Below are positions 26,305 through 35,210 of a DNA stretch of 64,000 bases, piece after piece. The translations under genes were made by a program, and so were the position numbers. Within the stretch, counting starts at the first letter, position 1; the number at the start of each line of letters is the position of its first letter. This DNA comes from Bacteroidota bacterium. GTDB lineage: Bacteria > Bacteroidota > Bacteroidia > Bacteroidales > Dysgonomonadaceae. Location of the stretch: positions 62,001 to 126,000 of the forward strand of contig JAEWGM010000043.1 of the NCBI GenBank assembly GCA_023388315.1. Direction: 5' to 3'. The notes under the pieces are model-generated. The model did not search any database and had not been told where the DNA came from. It worked only from the letters and a program-made list of their open reading frames with translations.

Positions 26305-28386
26305 ATGAAACGCAACCTCACCCTTTCCTTTCTTCTCTTTACTTTATTTTTTTCATCGTTGGCGCAACAAAAACCGTCGCAGCAATGGCTAGACCAAAAA
26401 TTCTCGATGTTTATTCATTTCGGGCTTTACTCGGTGTATGGCGGGGTTTACGATGGTGAACCCGTCCGCAGAGGATATAGCGAACAAATTCAGTCGTTTG
26501 CGGGAATTTTTAGCGATTGGTATGCCAACACGGCGCAGGAGTTTAACCCGGTGAAATGGAATCCCGATGAAATTGTGCAGCTGGCCAAAGATGCGGGCAT
26601 GCGTTCCATTGTTTTTACATCGAAGCACCACGATGGGTTTTGCATGTATCACTCAAAATATACTGATTTTAACATTGTTGACGCCACGCCTTACAAGCGC
26701 GATTTGATGAAAGAACTGGCGGACGCTTGTCGGCGCGGGGGTATCGATTTTGCGGTCTATTATTCGCTTATCGACTGGCATTTTCCGCAGGCATATCCCA
26801 TTTCGAGCCACAATGCCGACCCCATCACGCCCGAACATTATCAATTCAACCTGAAGCAGGTGGAAGAAATTATGACCAACTATGGCGATATTTCCGAAAT
26901 TTGGTTCGATATGGGTTCGCTCACGCCCGAGCAGAGCAAGGGATTGTACGAATTGGTTAACCGATTGCAGCCCAATTGTATGATTAGCGGCAGGCTGGGT
27001 AACGATTTCGTGGATTTTGCCGTGATGGCCGATAACGAATATCCCGATTACAAACTGGGCGTTCCTTGGCAAACCGCCGCTTCCATATTCGACGAAACGT
27101 GGGGCTACCGCTCGTGGCAAGAGCGGGGCGAGGTGCAGCCAAAAGTGGAGGAGAAAATCGCCAGTTTGGTAAAAGTTATCAGTCGCGGTGGCAATTACCT
27201 GCTCAATATCGGCCCGTGTGGCGATGGGTCCGTGGTGGAATTTGAGCGCGATGTGTTGCTTGGATTAGGAGAGTGGGTGAAACAGAATGCCGAAGCCATT
27301 TACGGGACACGTGCCAATCCATTCGACCATCCGTTTGCTTGGGGCGAGGTTACCACAAAGAACAATGCCTTATATGCTTTTGTTGACAAAACACCTGCTT
27401 CGTCAAAAATTCGTTTGTCTGAATTTTCGGGAAAAGTGCGCGATGTGAAGCTGTTGTCATCGGGTGCGTCTTATCCGTTTTTGCAAAAAGGAAACGCTTT
27501 GGAAATCGACCTTTCAAAAACCCTATCCGGAGGATTTATGCCGGTTTTGAAAATCGATTTTGAAAATGAGATGGCAATTATGCCGTCAAATGTGGTGAAA
27601 AACAATGTGTTGGACGCGCAAAATGCCGTTCCGGTTTTCGGGCACTCGAGCCTCAATTATTATGGTGGTTATAAAAGCATTATCGGGTATGAATGGACGG
27701 TAGGCGGAAATAAAAAACAGGCCTCGCCCGAACTAATTTACACTGATAATGAACGTGGAAGAGACATTGTTGTCAATATCAATGGTAAAGAACAAACTGT
27801 GCTTTTGAACGCCGGCACTTCAAAAACCGAGAAACTACAAAAAAACACGGTGAAATGGGGCAAATTGTACCAAAAAACTGGCCGCGGCGTGTTTGGATTT
27901 GTGGAGGAAGAAAATGAATTTCCCGTGCATCCTCAATCGGAAAACTCTCGATGGAAAGAAGTTAACGATTTTGTTTATGGCGCGCAACAAACGCTCTCCA
28001 TACCTCAGCGCGGAAGCATTGTATTGCTGCAAGAAATAGAATCGGATAAAAATCAAACCATTGCGGTTGAAGTGGGCAGCGGAAACGGAGTGTACATTTT
28101 ACTCAATGGCGTGTATGTTACCGCTCATTTATCGCCCCAAAGAGTGAAATTCAATAAAGAAACTGTATTGCTCCCGCTTCAAAAAGGCAAAAACCAATTG
28201 GTTATAAAATATTATAATGGTTTCGAAAAAGAGTTGCTGTATAGTTTGCAACCCCTTGAACAGTGGACGGTTTACACACAGAAATTGCCGAGAACGCCGC
28301 TTAATAAAACGATCTCCATACGCGCCAACGACGTCGAATCGAAAGTGGCGCCGTTGCGTTTGAATAATCTGAAGATAAAATTTTAG
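26305..28386 (+). CDS. Alpha-L-fucosidase (GH29)
   Basis: Retaining exo-fucosidase, secreted or periplasmic: signal peptide at residues 1-20 (cleavage near SLAQ-Q). The catalytic barrel spans about 24-345, with the family patterns KFSMFIHFGLYSVYGG, TSKHHDGFCMY and the nucleophile Asp202 in EIWFDMGS. The C-terminal ~340 residues hold beta-rich domains and make the protein longer than most GH29 enzymes. Its natural glycan is unknown. It has a -7-like TATTTTTG at 26273-26280. Its stop overlaps the convergent asd stop. Confidence 0.92.
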   Translation: MKRNLTLSFLLFTLFFSSLAQQKPSQQWLDQKFSMFIHFGLYSVYGGVYDGEPVRRGYSEQIQSFAGIFSDWYANTAQEFNPVKWNPDEIVQLAKDAGMRSIVFTSKHHDGFCMYHSKYTDFNIVDATPYKRDLMKELADACRRGGIDFAVYYSLIDWHFPQAYPISSHNADPITPEHYQFNLKQVEEIMTNYGDISEIWFDMGSLTPEQSKGLYELVNRLQPNCMISGRLGNDFVDFAVMADNEYPDYKLGVPWQTAASIFDETWGYRSWQERGEVQPKVEEKIASLVKVISRGGNYLLNIGPCGDGSVVEFERDVLLGLGEWVKQNAEAIYGTRANPFDHPFAWGEVTTKNNALYAFVDKTPASSKIRLSEFSGKVRDVKLLSSGASYPFLQKGNALEIDLSKTLSGGFMPVLKIDFENEMAIMPSNVVKNNVLDAQNAVPVFGHSSLNYYGGYKSIIGYEWTVGGNKKQASPELIYTDNERGRDIVVNINGKEQTVLLNAGTSKTEKLQKNTVKWGKLYQKTGRGVFGFVEEENEFPVHPQSENSRWKEVNDFVYGAQQTLSIPQRGSIVLLQEIESDKNQTIAVEVGSGNGVYILLNGVYVTAHLSPQRVKFNKETVLLPLQKGKNQLVIKYYNGFEKELLYSLQPLEQWTVYTQKLPRTPLNKTISIRANDVESKVAPLRLNNLKIKF

Positions 28387-29387
28387 CCCTTTTGACGGAT
28401 TAAATATTCGGCAATTTGCACGGCGTTTAACGCGGCCCCTTTACAAATTTGGTCCGATACGGTCCAGAAAGTGAGTCCGTTGGGGTTTGTGAGGTCTTTT
28501 CTGATTCTTCCCACGTAAACCGGGTCTTCGCCGGCAGCATGCAGTGGCATGGGGTATTCTTTTTTTTCCACATCGTCCATCAATATAACGCCCTCCGCTT
28601 TTCTGAAAGCTTCGCGCGCCTCTTCCACCGATACGGGCCTCTCGGTTTCAACCCAAATGGCTTCGGAGTGGGCTCGCAGCACCGGAACACGCACGCATGT
28701 GGCACTCACTTCAATATTGCTGTGCATGATTTTGCGTGTTTCATTGAACATCTTCATTTCCTCTTTTGTGTATCCGTTTTCAGTAAACACATCTACCTGA
28801 GGGATAAGATTGAATGCCAACTGATGGGCAAATTTTGAAACGGTGGGTTCTTCGTTGTTCACAAGTTGTTTGTGCTGTTCTTCCAACTCTGCCATAGCCG
28901 TGGCGCCTGCTCCCGAAGCAGCCTGATACGTGGACACGTGAACGCGTTTGATGTGTGAAATATCTTCAATGGCTTTCAATGCCACAACCATTTGAGTGGT
29001 GGTGCAATTGGGGTTGGCAATGATGTTGCGCGGACGGTTTAAGGCGTCTTCGGCATTCACTTCGGGAACCACTAAGGGAACATCGTCATCCATACGAAAA
29101 GCGCTGGAATTGTCAATCATAATGGCGCCGTGCTTGGTAATGGTATCGGCAAACTCCAACGATGTGCCGCCCCCGGCTGAAGCGAAAACGATATCTATAC
29201 CTTTGAAGTCGTCGTTGTGTTTCAATTCTTTTACGGTAATTTCTTTCCCGCGAAAGGTGTATGTTGATCCCGCGCTTCGCGATGAACCGAACAATACCAA
29301 TTCATCCACGGGAAAATTTCTTTTATCGAGTACGCGAAGCAGCTCTTGGCCTACAGCTCCGCTGGTTCCAACAATGGCTATTTTCAT
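28383..29387 (-). CDS. asd: Aspartate-semialdehyde dehydrogenase
   Basis: Makes aspartate semialdehyde for Lys/DAP, Thr and Met. NADP-binding GTSGAVGQELL (7-17), catalytic Cys128 in NPNCTTTQMV, and substrate residues in HSEAIWVETERPVS. 334 aa is normal. It has its own -7 TACCTTTG (29417-29424, minus). It shares 4 bp with the fucosidase gene at the 3' end, with no separate terminator visible. Confidence 0.96.
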   Translation of the reverse strand: MKIAIVGTSGAVGQELLRVLDKRNFPVDELVLFGSSRSAGSTYTFRGKEITVKELKHNDDFKGIDIVFASAGGGTSLEFADTITKHGAIMIDNSSAFRMDDDVPLVVPEVNAEDALNRPRNIIANPNCTTTQMVVALKAIEDISHIKRVHVSTYQAASGAGATAMAELEEQHKQLVNNEEPTVSKFAHQLAFNLIPQVDVFTENGYTKEEMKMFNETRKIMHSNIEVSATCVRVPVLRAHSEAIWVETERPVSVEEAREAFRKAEGVILMDDVEKKEYPMPLHAAGEDPVYVGRIRKDLTNPNGLTFWTVSDQICKGAALNAVQIAEYLIRQKG

Positions 29388-29478
29388 TTTGCTTAATTAC
29401 TTTAGGATTTGAAGTGCAAAGGTAAGAAAAACTCTGAAAAAAGTATCAGTTTGTGAGGTTGATTGTGCGTTACAAGTA

Positions 29479-29793
29479 TTACTTGACGGCAATTTTTTTT
29501 GTGGTTGTTCCCACTCTAATAATGTAGAACCCCTTTGAAAGATTCACGTTGTATTCGTTTGTGCCGGCTTTCACGCGTTGGGTATAAACCTTTACGCCCA
29601 TCACGTTAAATATCTCAAGCACATCGTCCTTAGGCAGGTTTTCGATGATGATTCTGTTTTCGGTAAAACTGATTTTAACTTCAAGTTTTTGTTCTTCCAT
29701 CACCACGCGGTTTTGCCTTTGTTGCGCTACCGCAGCAAAGCAAAATCCTGACAACAGGCTTGAAATGATAATTATTACTAATTTCCGTTGCAT
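29479..29793 (-). CDS. Short secreted protein consisting of a T9SS type A sorting tail
   Basis: 104 aa: a signal peptide (about 1-23, ending FAAVAQ), a 20-residue linker, then a sequence typical of the Por secretion C-terminal domain: ENRIIIENLPKDDVLEIFNV, MGVKVYTQRV, LSKGFYIIRVG and the closing KIAVK. Normal T9SS cargo carries this tail behind a large passenger; here almost nothing precedes it. It has its own -7 TACTTTTG (29819-29826). Either a remnant of a larger cargo gene or a functional mini-cargo. T9SS itself is suggested only by gldE in this window. Confidence 0.8.
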   Translation of the reverse strand: MQRKLVIIIISSLLSGFCFAAVAQQRQNRVVMEEQKLEVKISFTENRIIIENLPKDDVLEIFNVMGVKVYTQRVKAGTNEYNVNLSKGFYIIRVGTTTKKIAVK

Positions 29794-29896
29794 TTAGCGA
29801 ATAAAACTTAGATAATCACAAAAGTAAGAAAAAAAGTCATGTAATTAATTTTTTTAACAAAAAAATATGCATTTGTGAAAAAATTCCCCAAAACTT

Positions 29897-30811
29897 TTAC
29901 AACTCCCACGTTTTGCCTTCTTCTGCCAGTTCTGTGTTGGGAAAAACTGCTTTTGCTTCGTTTAGCAAGTTGTCTAATTCGTTGTATCGAGAAGAAAAGT
30001 GCCCGATAATCAGACGCTTCACATTGGCTTCTTTGGCAACCAAAGCCGCTTCGCGGGCGGTGGAGTGGTAGGTTTCGCCGGCTCTTTTTGCTTCACTCTC
30101 GGCAAATGTTGCTTCGTGATACAGCAAATTGGCATGTTGAATGTGGGTGGCTACTTCGGGATAAAGAGCGGTATCGGAGCAATAAGCAAACCGCCTTTGC
30201 GGGCGAACGGGGTGAGTGAGGATTTCGTTTCGGATGACCGCTCCGTCGGGAGTGATGAAGTCGCCGCCTTCTTTTATTTCGCGAATTTGCCTCACCGGAA
30301 TGTTGTAAAAACGAATCATTTCACGAATCACGTTTCGCGGGCGCTCTTTTTCTTCAAACAGGAAGCCGTTGGTAGGCATCCGGTGCTTTAACGGAAAAGA
30401 GAATATCCGCAGCGAGCCGTTTTCGAATATCAATTGACGTTCATCGGCTTGCAAAGGAATGATATTTATTTTAAATGACAGCCGCGTGCCTAAATATTGT
30501 GTTAACGGATGAATGAGCCCATCAATTTCTTTGTGGGCGTAGATATTCAAGTCAGCTTTTCGGCCGATAAGACTCAGTGTGGAAATCAGCCCCGGTAACC
30601 CAAAGATATGGTCGCCGTGCAAATGCGAAATAAAAATGCTGTGCAATTTGCTCATCCGCATTTGAAACTTGCGCATTTGTAGTTGGGTGCCTTCGCCACA
30701 ATCAATCATAAACAGTTTTTCGTTTACATTCACCAGCTGAGCCGGCGGATGATGCAGCGTGGTGGGCATAGCTGAGCCACAACCTAATATGGTTAATTGA
30801 AATTTAGTCAT
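29897..30811 (-). CDS. rnz: Ribonuclease Z
   Basis: tRNA 3'-processing endonuclease of the metallo-beta-lactamase fold. The zinc motif SHLHGDH gives His63, His65, Asp67 and His68; further ligands are in CSDTALYPE and GHFSSRY. The start at 30811 (MTKFQLTILGCGSAMPT) gives 304 aa, the family length, and lies 2 bp after the queE stop; a longer frame would overlap queE. Last gene of a compact operon. Confidence 0.95.
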   Translation of the reverse strand: MTKFQLTILGCGSAMPTTLHHPPAQLVNVNEKLFMIDCGEGTQLQMRKFQMRMSKLHSIFISHLHGDHIFGLPGLISTLSLIGRKADLNIYAHKEIDGLIHPLTQYLGTRLSFKINIIPLQADERQLIFENGSLRIFSFPLKHRMPTNGFLFEEKERPRNVIREMIRFYNIPVRQIREIKEGGDFITPDGAVIRNEILTHPVRPQRRFAYCSDTALYPEVATHIQHANLLYHEATFAESEAKRAGETYHSTAREAALVAKEANVKRLIIGHFSSRYNELDNLLNEAKAVFPNTELAEEGKTWEL

Positions 30812-30813
30812 TT

Positions 30814-31395
30814 TTATCGTATGCCGATGAGCTTGTGTGTTTGCAAACTCAACGACCATTGCGGATTTTGCTTAATCAGTTCAATGCAGTAGTCCACATT
30901 TTCCGGTATAATGTGTTGGTCATCGAAAATGGGGCTGAGCAAATATTTCTTTGCTTTTGGTAGTATGGAAATATCGGGTAGTGGGTCGCCTTTTTGTATT
31001 GGAAACCGAAGCTCATCCACCTCTGGAATCAGTTTTTTTATTCTTCTGAAATTTTGTTTCGGGCTGCAGGTAATGTAATCCAAGCCGGCAGGAAGTTGAC
31101 GGGTGCCGTTGGTTTCAATGGCTTGAAAGTAGCCATGTTGTTTAAAAAACTGCACAATTTCATTAGTCAGTTGCAGGGCAGGTTCGCCTCCCGTCCAAAT
31201 AATCCATTGACAACCAAATTGGCCGATTTCATCGAGGATTTGTTGCAACGACATTTCTTCCCCCGATTCGTATTCCGTATCGCAAAACACGCAAGCTAAG
31301 TTGCATTTAGATAACCGAATAAAAATCGAAGCTTCTCCTGTTCTTCCGCCTTCGCCCTGCAAAGAATAGAATATTTCATTCACTGTCAGGTTCAT
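30814..31395 (-). CDS. queE: 7-carboxy-7-deazaguanine synthase
   Basis: Radical SAM enzyme of the queuosine/7-deazaguanine pathway, converting carboxytetrahydropterin to CDG. The cluster motif is C-x3-C-x2-C (Cys31, Cys35, Cys38) in KCNLACVFCDT, and WIIWTGGEPALQ follows. The start at 31395 (MNLTVNEIFYSLQGEG) gives 193 aa and overlaps queD by 20 bp; a longer frame into queD adds unrelated residues. It is placed directly after queD, its pathway predecessor. Confidence 0.95.
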   Translation of the reverse strand: MNLTVNEIFYSLQGEGGRTGEASIFIRLSKCNLACVFCDTEYESGEEMSLQQILDEIGQFGCQWIIWTGGEPALQLTNEIVQFFKQHGYFQAIETNGTRQLPAGLDYITCSPKQNFRRIKKLIPEVDELRFPIQKGDPLPDISILPKAKKYLLSPIFDDQHIIPENVDYCIELIKQNPQWSLSLQTHKLIGIR

Positions 31396-31741
31396 AAATA
31401 GCGGAGGTTTTTGGGGTTTCACTAACTTCAACGGCGTAAAGTTCGGGAAACTGTGGTTTAAACACATCGAAAAGCATTTTGGCCAAATTCTCGGCCGAAG
31501 AATTCAATGGGGCAAGAATATCGTTGAGGTTTCGGTGGTCTAAATGGTTGTCTATGTATTCCTTTACAGGCCTTAGCTCCGTGTAATCGCGCACAAAGCC
31601 TGTGTCGTTTAATTCGCGCGCACGCAAGTGCACGGTAACCACATAGTTGTGGCCGTGAAGCCGGCTACAAGGGTGTTCCTCGGGCAATCCGTGGAGCGCG
31701 TGCGCCGCCGAAAAAGCAAATTGTTTACTTATTTTGTACAT
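31376..31741 (-). CDS. queD: 6-carboxytetrahydropterin synthase
   Basis: Second step of queuosine precursor synthesis from GTP. 121 aa. Zinc histidines His14 (FSAAHAL), His29 and His31 (CSRLHGHNY), with catalytic Cys25 in the same motif; the later LDHRNLND segment is also conserved. Four bp after the EEP-family gene and overlapping queE. Confidence 0.95.
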   Translation of the reverse strand: MYKISKQFAFSAAHALHGLPEEHPCSRLHGHNYVVTVHLRARELNDTGFVRDYTELRPVKEYIDNHLDHRNLNDILAPLNSSAENLAKMLFDVFKPQFPELYAVEVSETPKTSAIYEPDSE

Positions 31742-31745
31742 ATTG

Positions 31746-32891
31746 TTATTGTTTTAACGAATCGGATGGCATAATGTTCAAATCCAAATAAGCCTTCAGT
31801 GGATAATGGTCGGAGTAGGCAATTTTCTCCACTTTTGCATCGAGGGTTTTTATGTTTTTGCTGTGCATAATATGATCGATGCGGAAAAGGAAAAAACTTT
31901 CATTAAAAGTTATTCCCGGCCCAAATCCTCCCGAAACGTACGCATCGTTCAACCCTTTTTTCATTTGCGCGTAGGCATATGAAATAGGCGTATCGTTGAA
32001 GTCGCCACAAATGATAACGCCATCCGTGTCTTGCGTGTCGATGTAATCTTTTACTTTTTGCACTTGCGTCACGCGTGTTCTATACGCAGAGCCCAACCGA
32101 GATCGAATGTTAGAAGTTACGTGTTCCAGTTTTACCGAGTCGTTGTTCTGCAGAAAATCGCTGTAAAGTTTTCTGTCTTCGGCCGTAATGCTGTTTGATT
32201 CTAAATGCACGTTGGCAACCGAATATTTTTTTCCGTTTATATCGATGGTATAGACCGCCGCGCCGTTGAATGATGATTGAAAAACAACTTCGTGCGTTTT
32301 CTCAATGGGGAATTTTGAAAAACACGCCAGTCCGAAAATATGGTACTTCCCCGATGACTCCAAGCCCGTGACCGAACGATATGGGTATTTGTTGAGAATT
32401 CTGTTTACATCTCGCTGTGAAATAAGCGATTGCCCGGTTTTGCTCACCAAATATTCTTGCAAGCAAACAATATCGGCATCGGTTTTTGCAATGTAATCCA
32501 AAATGGGGTGCTCGGCGTCTTTACTGCTCTCGTTTATAAAGGCTTGTACGTTGTAAGACAATATCTTTAGGGTGTTTTCGGGTTTTGTTGATGAAAATAA
32601 ATTCATCGGGAAAAACGTGACAATGGGTTTATAAGAAATTACGAGCGCCAGCACAGAGAGGAAGGCCAGTTTCCATTTCGAAAAAAATATCCATATAATT
32701 AAATAAGCGATATTCAATAGCAAAATAAAGCCGAAGGCTAACCCAATGTATGAGAAAAGATTTGTTTTAAGCGGCGAAACTTTCCAAGCCAAGTGTGAAG
32801 ACAAAAGCAGCATAATTGCCACCAGGTTAGTGGCAAAAATAGTCCATTTAAGTAATTTCCGAAATCGTTTTTTTTTATTTCTTGCTCGCAT
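31746..32891 (-). CDS. Membrane-anchored endonuclease/exonuclease/phosphatase family protein
   Basis: 381 aa. Three hydrophobic segments occupy about residues 14-100, followed by an EEP catalytic domain: SYNVQAFINE, DIVCLQEYL, IICGDFNDTP and the terminal SDHYPLKAYL (catalytic His). The active site is predicted outside the cytoplasm or at the membrane. Related proteins cleave phosphodiesters in nucleic acids or phospholipids; the substrate is not known. It overlaps the upstream rhomboid gene by 17 bp and lies 4 bp before queD. Confidence 0.88.
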   Translation of the reverse strand: MRARNKKKRFRKLLKWTIFATNLVAIMLLLSSHLAWKVSPLKTNLFSYIGLAFGFILLLNIAYLIIWIFFSKWKLAFLSVLALVISYKPIVTFFPMNLFSSTKPENTLKILSYNVQAFINESSKDAEHPILDYIAKTDADIVCLQEYLVSKTGQSLISQRDVNRILNKYPYRSVTGLESSGKYHIFGLACFSKFPIEKTHEVVFQSSFNGAAVYTIDINGKKYSVANVHLESNSITAEDRKLYSDFLQNNDSVKLEHVTSNIRSRLGSAYRTRVTQVQKVKDYIDTQDTDGVIICGDFNDTPISYAYAQMKKGLNDAYVSGGFGPGITFNESFFLFRIDHIMHSKNIKTLDAKVEKIAYSDHYPLKAYLDLNIMPSDSLKQ

Positions 32892-33762
32892 CGAAAAGCC
32901 TCTTTTTCTCCTCGGCCGACAAACTGCTATAGCCGGATTGCTTAAGTTTATCTAAAATGGCATCTATTTCTTCTTGTTCTGAATGGCGGCGTTTGTTATA
33001 TTCCCAATCTGTTTCGTGCCGCGCGTATTTTACCTTCATTTTGGATTTGTTTTTTCGCGGTTTAAACAGATTCACGAAACCATCCATCACCCGACTCATC
33101 CATTTGGTGATGTCGTGTCCTTTTTTTTGTTGCATGGCAAATAAATATCCCAACAACGCTCCACCAATGTGCGCCAAATGTCCTCCGGGATTGGCCGGGT
33201 TTCCTAATGAAAGAAAATCTATAACAAACGCGAAAATAGCAATATACACAATTTTTATCGAACCCAAAAACAACAAATTCAATTGCACATCGGGCCGATA
33301 AAACGCCGCGCCCATTACAATGGCCATCACCGCTGCCGAAGCGCCTATGAGCCAACCTCTTCCCAAACCCGTGTAAAATGGAATCACATTAAATGCCAGC
33401 ACATAAATCAACGCGCCGGCCAAGCCTCCCAAAATATATAAACTGGCCAATGTGCGTCCTGAAAAATATTGAAGAAAAATCTGCCCAAACCAATATAGCC
33501 AAAGCATATTAAAGAGAAGGTGCAAAAAGCCTTCGTGAACAAACATATAGGTGAATGGTGTCCAAAAACGCATTGTTAACCCGCCTAAAAAAGAAGGAAC
33601 GCCTAAAAATGTGATCAAATCAAATGTGTTTATAGCGAACAAGGTAAACAGTACGTTTAGTACCTTGAGCACAAGAAAAACAGCAACATTGATGAAAATC
33701 AGTTTCGTCATCAAATTGCCCGCCTTGTATCTGTATTTTAATTGGTCAATAATATCTGCCAT
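32875..33762 (-). CDS. Rhomboid family intramembrane serine protease
   Basis: 295 aa. Six hydrophobic helices between about residues 18 and 215, with catalytic Ser142 in GASAAV, His198 in GHLAHIGG and the oxyanion Asn85 in HLLFNMLW. A basic cytosolic tail of ~80 residues follows (Lys/Arg-rich, ending ERRHSEQEE...LLDASKK-like, with a SAEEKKRLFD stretch). The substrate is unknown. It overlaps the second rhomboid gene by 17 bp upstream and the EEP gene by 17 bp downstream. Confidence 0.93.
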   Translation of the reverse strand: MADIIDQLKYRYKAGNLMTKLIFINVAVFLVLKVLNVLFTLFAINTFDLITFLGVPSFLGGLTMRFWTPFTYMFVHEGFLHLLFNMLWLYWFGQIFLQYFSGRTLASLYILGGLAGALIYVLAFNVIPFYTGLGRGWLIGASAAVMAIVMGAAFYRPDVQLNLLFLGSIKIVYIAIFAFVIDFLSLGNPANPGGHLAHIGGALLGYLFAMQQKKGHDITKWMSRVMDGFVNLFKPRKNKSKMKVKYARHETDWEYNKRRHSEQEEIDAILDKLKQSGYSSLSAEEKKRLFDASKK

Positions 33763-34420
33763 GAATTTTGTCCTTTTTCTTCCAATATAATATCATGAAA
33801 ATACCAAACAGCATGCCTCCCAAGTGGGCGAAGTGTGCCACGTTGTCTCCCGAAAAGTTGCCTATTCCAAAAAACAGTTCAATGATTCCGTAACCAATGA
33901 CAAACCATTTTGCTTTAATGGGAAAAGGAATGGGAATGATGAAAAGCCGTGCATTAGGAAACAGCATGCCAAACGCCAAAAGAATTCCAAAAACCGCTCC
34001 CGAAGCTCCCACGGTGGGAATGTTCATTAATAAATACGCATCGCCCGGAGCACTTTGCAGTCTCACAAACGTAACCAATAAGTGAATAATGGCAGCGCCC
34101 ACGCCGGTGACCATGTAGTATGTTAAAAATCTTTTTGAGCCCCACACTTGCTCCAGCGTTCTTCCAAACATAAAAACCGCGAACATATTGAAAAGAACGT
34201 GCGTGAATGAGCCGGGATCGTGCAAAAACATATAAGTGACGAATTGATATATCCGGAACCACGGCGATTCCACATAAAACAACCCAAACCTTTCAATCAA
34301 GTTTATTCCGCTTCGTAAAAGGACTACCTGAGCCAGCCAAACAATTACATTTATAATGATAAGATTTTTAGTTACCACAGGCAGGGCACCTGCAAAACTG
34401 TTTCTTGTATCCATCTGCAT
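33746..34420 (-). CDS. Rhomboid family intramembrane serine protease
   Basis: 224 aa. Catalytic Ser140 in VGASGAVFG and His199 in HFAHLGGM, with Asn78 in HVLFNMFA; six hydrophobic helices. It lacks the long tail of its neighbour. It is the first gene of the six-gene run to rnz. The two are clear paralogues with diverged sequences, an old tandem duplication seen in many Bacteroidetes. The start could be Met1 (34420) or Met3 (34414). Confidence 0.93.
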   Translation of the reverse strand: MQMDTRNSFAGALPVVTKNLIIINVIVWLAQVVLLRSGINLIERFGLFYVESPWFRIYQFVTYMFLHDPGSFTHVLFNMFAVFMFGRTLEQVWGSKRFLTYYMVTGVGAAIIHLLVTFVRLQSAPGDAYLLMNIPTVGASGAVFGILLAFGMLFPNARLFIIPIPFPIKAKWFVIGYGIIELFFGIGNFSGDNVAHFAHLGGMLFGIFMILYWKKKDKIHGRYY

Positions 34421-34526
34421 TTTTTTCTATTAAGGCGCTAAATTACGTAATATTTCGTTTCTAGAAGCGTTTTTTGTGGCAATAATGGTCATTTTTAAAT
34501 AAAATCAAATACTTTTTACCATTTTT

Positions 34527-34558
34527 CTTGATTGTTTTGGATTTATCGCTTATATTTG
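34527..34558 (+). promoter_or_regulatory. Promoter of the second HU gene
   Basis: CTTG (34527-34530), a 20-nt spacer, and TATATTTG (34551-34558), 61 bp before the start codon. Confidence 0.6.
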
Positions 34559-34619
34559 ACGGCAAAAATAGGCATAGCCTTGACTTAATGTATGTTTAAT
34601 TAATTATTTACGTTTTCTT

Positions 34620-34886
34620 ATGAACAAATCAGAACTAATTAGTGCCGTAGCCGAAAAATCAGGCCTCAGCAAAGTTGATGCAAAAAAAGCATTGGATGCT
34701 ACCCTTGAGACAATTTCTCAAGAAGTGAAAAATGGTGGTAGAGTTGTATTGGTTGGATTCGGAACTTTCTCAGTATCCGAAAGAAGTGCCAGAAAAGGAA
34801 TTAACCCCCGTACCAAAAAACCGATTGACATTCCGGCTAAAAAAACGGCCAAATTCAAAGCCGGTTCAGAGCTTTCTAACCTCTAA
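34620..34886 (+). CDS. hup: HU family DNA-binding protein (HU-beta type)
   Basis: 88 aa. MNKSELISAVAEKSGLSKVD start, VGFGTFSV motif (about 42-49) and the arm sequence ARKGINPRTKKPIDIPA, closer to canonical HU than the copy at 5851. Monocistronic between a promoter and a terminator. Probably the main nucleoid HU. Confidence 0.96.
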   Translation: MNKSELISAVAEKSGLSKVDAKKALDATLETISQEVKNGGRVVLVGFGTFSVSERSARKGINPRTKKPIDIPAKKTAKFKAGSELSNL

Positions 34887-34908
34887 GGCTTATACGCGAA
34901 ATAAAAAG

Positions 34909-34942
34909 AAGGAGCAAATGGTTGAAAATTTGCTCCTTTTTT
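34909..34942 (+). terminator. Terminator of the second HU gene
   Basis: AAGGAGCAAAT (34909-34919) pairs with ATTTGCTCCTT (34928-34938), followed by a T-run. Confidence 0.9.
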
Positions 34943-34998
34943 GTGGTGTAAATCGCCAGTCTTTAGAAAAATAAAAGTAAATTTGCAGCCTTATTTCA

Positions 34999-35071
34999 GA
35001 CTCCGTAGCTCAGTTGGTAGAGCAAATGACTCTTAATCATTGGGTCGAGGGTTCGAGTCCCTCCGGGGTCA
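34999..35071 (+). tRNA. tRNA-Lys (anticodon CTT)
   Basis: 73 nt with a full cloverleaf: acceptor GACTCCG / CGGGGTC (one T-G pair) with discriminator A, D arm GCTC...GAGC, anticodon stem AATGA/TCATT with loop CTCTTAA, and T arm GAGGG-TTCGAGT-CCCTC. The anticodon CTT reads AAG (Lys). The 3' CCA is not encoded. Confidence 0.95.
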
Positions 35072-35181
35072 CATTGATTTATTAGTGATTTTCATATCTA
35101 TTGCTTTCGGGAAATAAAAATCTAACATTGTAAAAAATACCGAAAGTGGTGGGTGAAAGCATTCTCCCGAAGTCGTTCTAT

Positions 35182-35208
35182 AAATCTCAAATCCTACATC
35201 CCAAATCT
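35182..35208. repeat. Heptamer repeat (AAATCYN type) after argS
   Basis: AAATC/ACATC cores begin every 7 nt at 35182, 35189, 35196 and 35203, with 2 variable bases between. The array abuts the argS stop codon. Confidence 0.75.
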
Positions 35209-35210
35209 TC

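Noticed and set aside
29897..30859. Longer rnz with extra N-terminal residues
   Set aside because: The extra codons overlap queE and are not family-like; Met at 30811 fits the usual length.
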